Notes under the pieces: model-generated
Seen by the model: the letters and a program-made list of their open reading frames with translations, nothing else
Database searches by the model: none
What the model was told of the DNA's origin: nothing
Program-made: the position numbers and the translations under genes
Part shown: piece after piece, positions 62,876 to 64,000 of the stretch
Position numbering within the stretch: the first letter of the stretch is position 1
How the letters are laid out: every line of letters starts with the position of its first letter
NCBI GenBank assembly: GCA_017880865.1
Contig: JADGRL010000013.1
Coordinates: 1 to 64,000, forward strand
DNA from: Gallionella sp.
GTDB taxonomy: Bacteria; Pseudomonadota; Gammaproteobacteria; Burkholderiales; Gallionellaceae
DNA: 64,000 nucleotides
Direction of reading: 5' to 3'

Positions 62876-63982
62876 ATGGAGCGGACAATTTCATCTGTCA
62901 TACGCCACACTTTTCCAGTCCTCGCCCTCCACCACAAACTGCCGCTGCACCAGCATAAAGCGGCATCGCTGATCGCCCGCTGCGGGCGGTCCGAAATGGG
63001 CGGGCATCTGGAGCGCTGCCCTTGCGCCCGGACCGAGCGCATCGTCTGGCACAACTGCAAACACCGCCTGTGCCCGCGTTGCGCCAACAAAGCACGCGTG
63101 ATCTGGCTGGAGCACGAAAGCGCGCGCCTGCTGCCCTGCGCCCACCACCACCTCATCTTCACCTGCCCGCACGAGCTGCTCGGCATCTGGCGCTACAACC
63201 GCGCGCTGATGACCGATGCGCTGTTCCGTGGTGCCGCCGACACGCTGACCGAGCTGCTCGCGGACCCGCGCTATCTCGGCGCGATGCCCGGCATCCATCT
63301 GGCGCTGCATACCTGGTCGCGCGCCATGGCGCTGCACCCGCATATCCACGCGCTGGCCACCGATGGCGGCATGCATGACGGCCAGTGGCGCACGCCCCGG
63401 CGCGGCCACTTCCTGCCCGCGCGCGTCGTCAAGGAGCTGTTTCGGGGCAAGCTGCTCGCGCGGTTGTCCGAGTTGTTTGCCTGCGGCCGGTTGAAGCTGC
63501 CGCCGGATTGTTCGCCCGAGCGCTTCAGGAGTCTGCTCAACCGACTCGGGCGCATCAAGTGGCACGTGTGGTTGTGCGCGCGTTACGCCCACGGCCAGGG
63601 CGTGCTGGCCTATCTGGCGCGCTATCTGCGCGGCGGCCCACTACGCGACTCCCAGCTGGTCGCGGTCGATGACCGGCATATCGTGATGCGCTACCGGCCC
63701 CACGATGCGCCGACCGCCACCCTGTCGCTCGCGCCCGAGGCGTGGCTGTTGCGCTACCTCGAACACGCGCCCATCTCCGGGCAGCACCAGTTACGCCGCT
63801 ACGGCCTGTACGCCACGACCTGCCGCGCCAAGCGCGAACTCGCCCGCGAGCGGGTGCCCCCGGCGGTGTCCCGCGCACCGCGCCGTGAGGCGCTGTACCT
63901 TTTGCTCGTGCCGTGTTGCCCGCTGTGCGGGGAGCCGCTGCGTTTCGTGTGCCGCATCCCGCCGCAGCGCGCGCCGCCATGA
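62876..63982 (+). mobile_element. tnpA: IS91-family Y2 transposase
   Basis: A 368-residue rolling-circle transposase. A zinc-binding N-terminus has C48, C50, C61, C66 and C69 (CKHRLCPRCANKA); the metal-binding HUH motif is HPHIH at residues 154-158; two tyrosines lie in YLARYLRGG (Y246, Y250). The second half is compatible with IS91/IS801 transposases. The gene is much richer in GC than the rest of the window, which points to a foreign origin. The right end and the oriIS side lie beyond the window or at its very edge. Confidence 0.88.
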
Positions 63983-64000
63983 CGTATCCGGCCCTCATTC

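Noticed and set aside
1-64000. CRISPR array, tRNA or rRNA genes
   Set aside because: Gaps between genes were read for repeat-spacer patterns and cloverleaf or rRNA motifs; none was seen.

Overview
The window looks like chromosomal DNA of a Gram-negative proteobacterium. It carries outer-membrane machinery genes (bamD, mlaA, lpoB, fadL, mltD), LysM and lytic-transglycosylase cell-wall functions and proteobacterial housekeeping genes (radA, rimO, rluD, pgeF, htpX, acs). GC content is moderate to high with several AT-richer islands. The gene complement and the REP-like palindromes fit a betaproteobacterium, perhaps of the Nitrosomonadales/Gallionellaceae type. That placement is inference from gene content, not from a marker gene. 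I saw no rRNA, tRNA or CRISPR.

Layout. 1-11500: a fatty-acid degradation block on the minus strand (fadE, SDR, fadD, yciA-type thioesterase, SGNH lipoprotein, fadL, fadB, a HEPN-like gene, start of fadA). 11585-16660: radA, a DUF4136 lipoprotein and a divergent EmrAB-type efflux pair. 16684-19640: a flavin reductase followed by an AT-rich stretch of small and hypothetical genes. 19712-24480: a YoaA/DinG helicase, an EnvZ/OmpR-type two-component system and a divergent periplasmic protein built of seven 19-residue repeats. 24536-29704: a redox trio (geranylgeranyl-reductase-like flavoprotein, 2x[4Fe-4S] protein, PCMH flavoprotein) next to rimO. 29831-36820: ZIP transporter, DnaQ-like exonuclease, a non-coding patch with mobile-element scars, a membrane protein, pgeF, rluD divergent from bamD, Nudix, mlaA.

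36843-42630: the lpoB/COG3014/LPP20 lipoprotein operon, htpX, a polytopic membrane protein and yceI. 42958-46150: an AT-richer HlyD/ATPase/ABC-2 permease efflux operon. 46390-48952: YkgJ protein, amt with a good sigma54 promoter and NtrC-like site, Nudix. 49011-51799: a PotD-like periplasmic binding protein overlapping a diguanylate cyclase gene. 52109-54600: small lipoprotein and a large secreted-type gene interrupted by one in-frame TGA. 54800-59564: acs, mltD, yqjD-yqjE-yqjK. 59667-64000: an orphan fused ABC ATPase with a REP-derived insert in its linker, an integron integrase 4 bp upstream of it, and a very GC-rich IS91-type transposase.

The most noteworthy points are the integron integrase/ABC/IS91 junction, the REP palindrome translated inside the ABC protein, the PotD-like/diguanylate cyclase pair (a possible polyamine-to-c-di-GMP sensor), the flavoprotein/Fe-S/geranylgeranyl-reductase-like trio, the HEPN-like gene inside the fad operon and the sigma54/NtrC control of amt.
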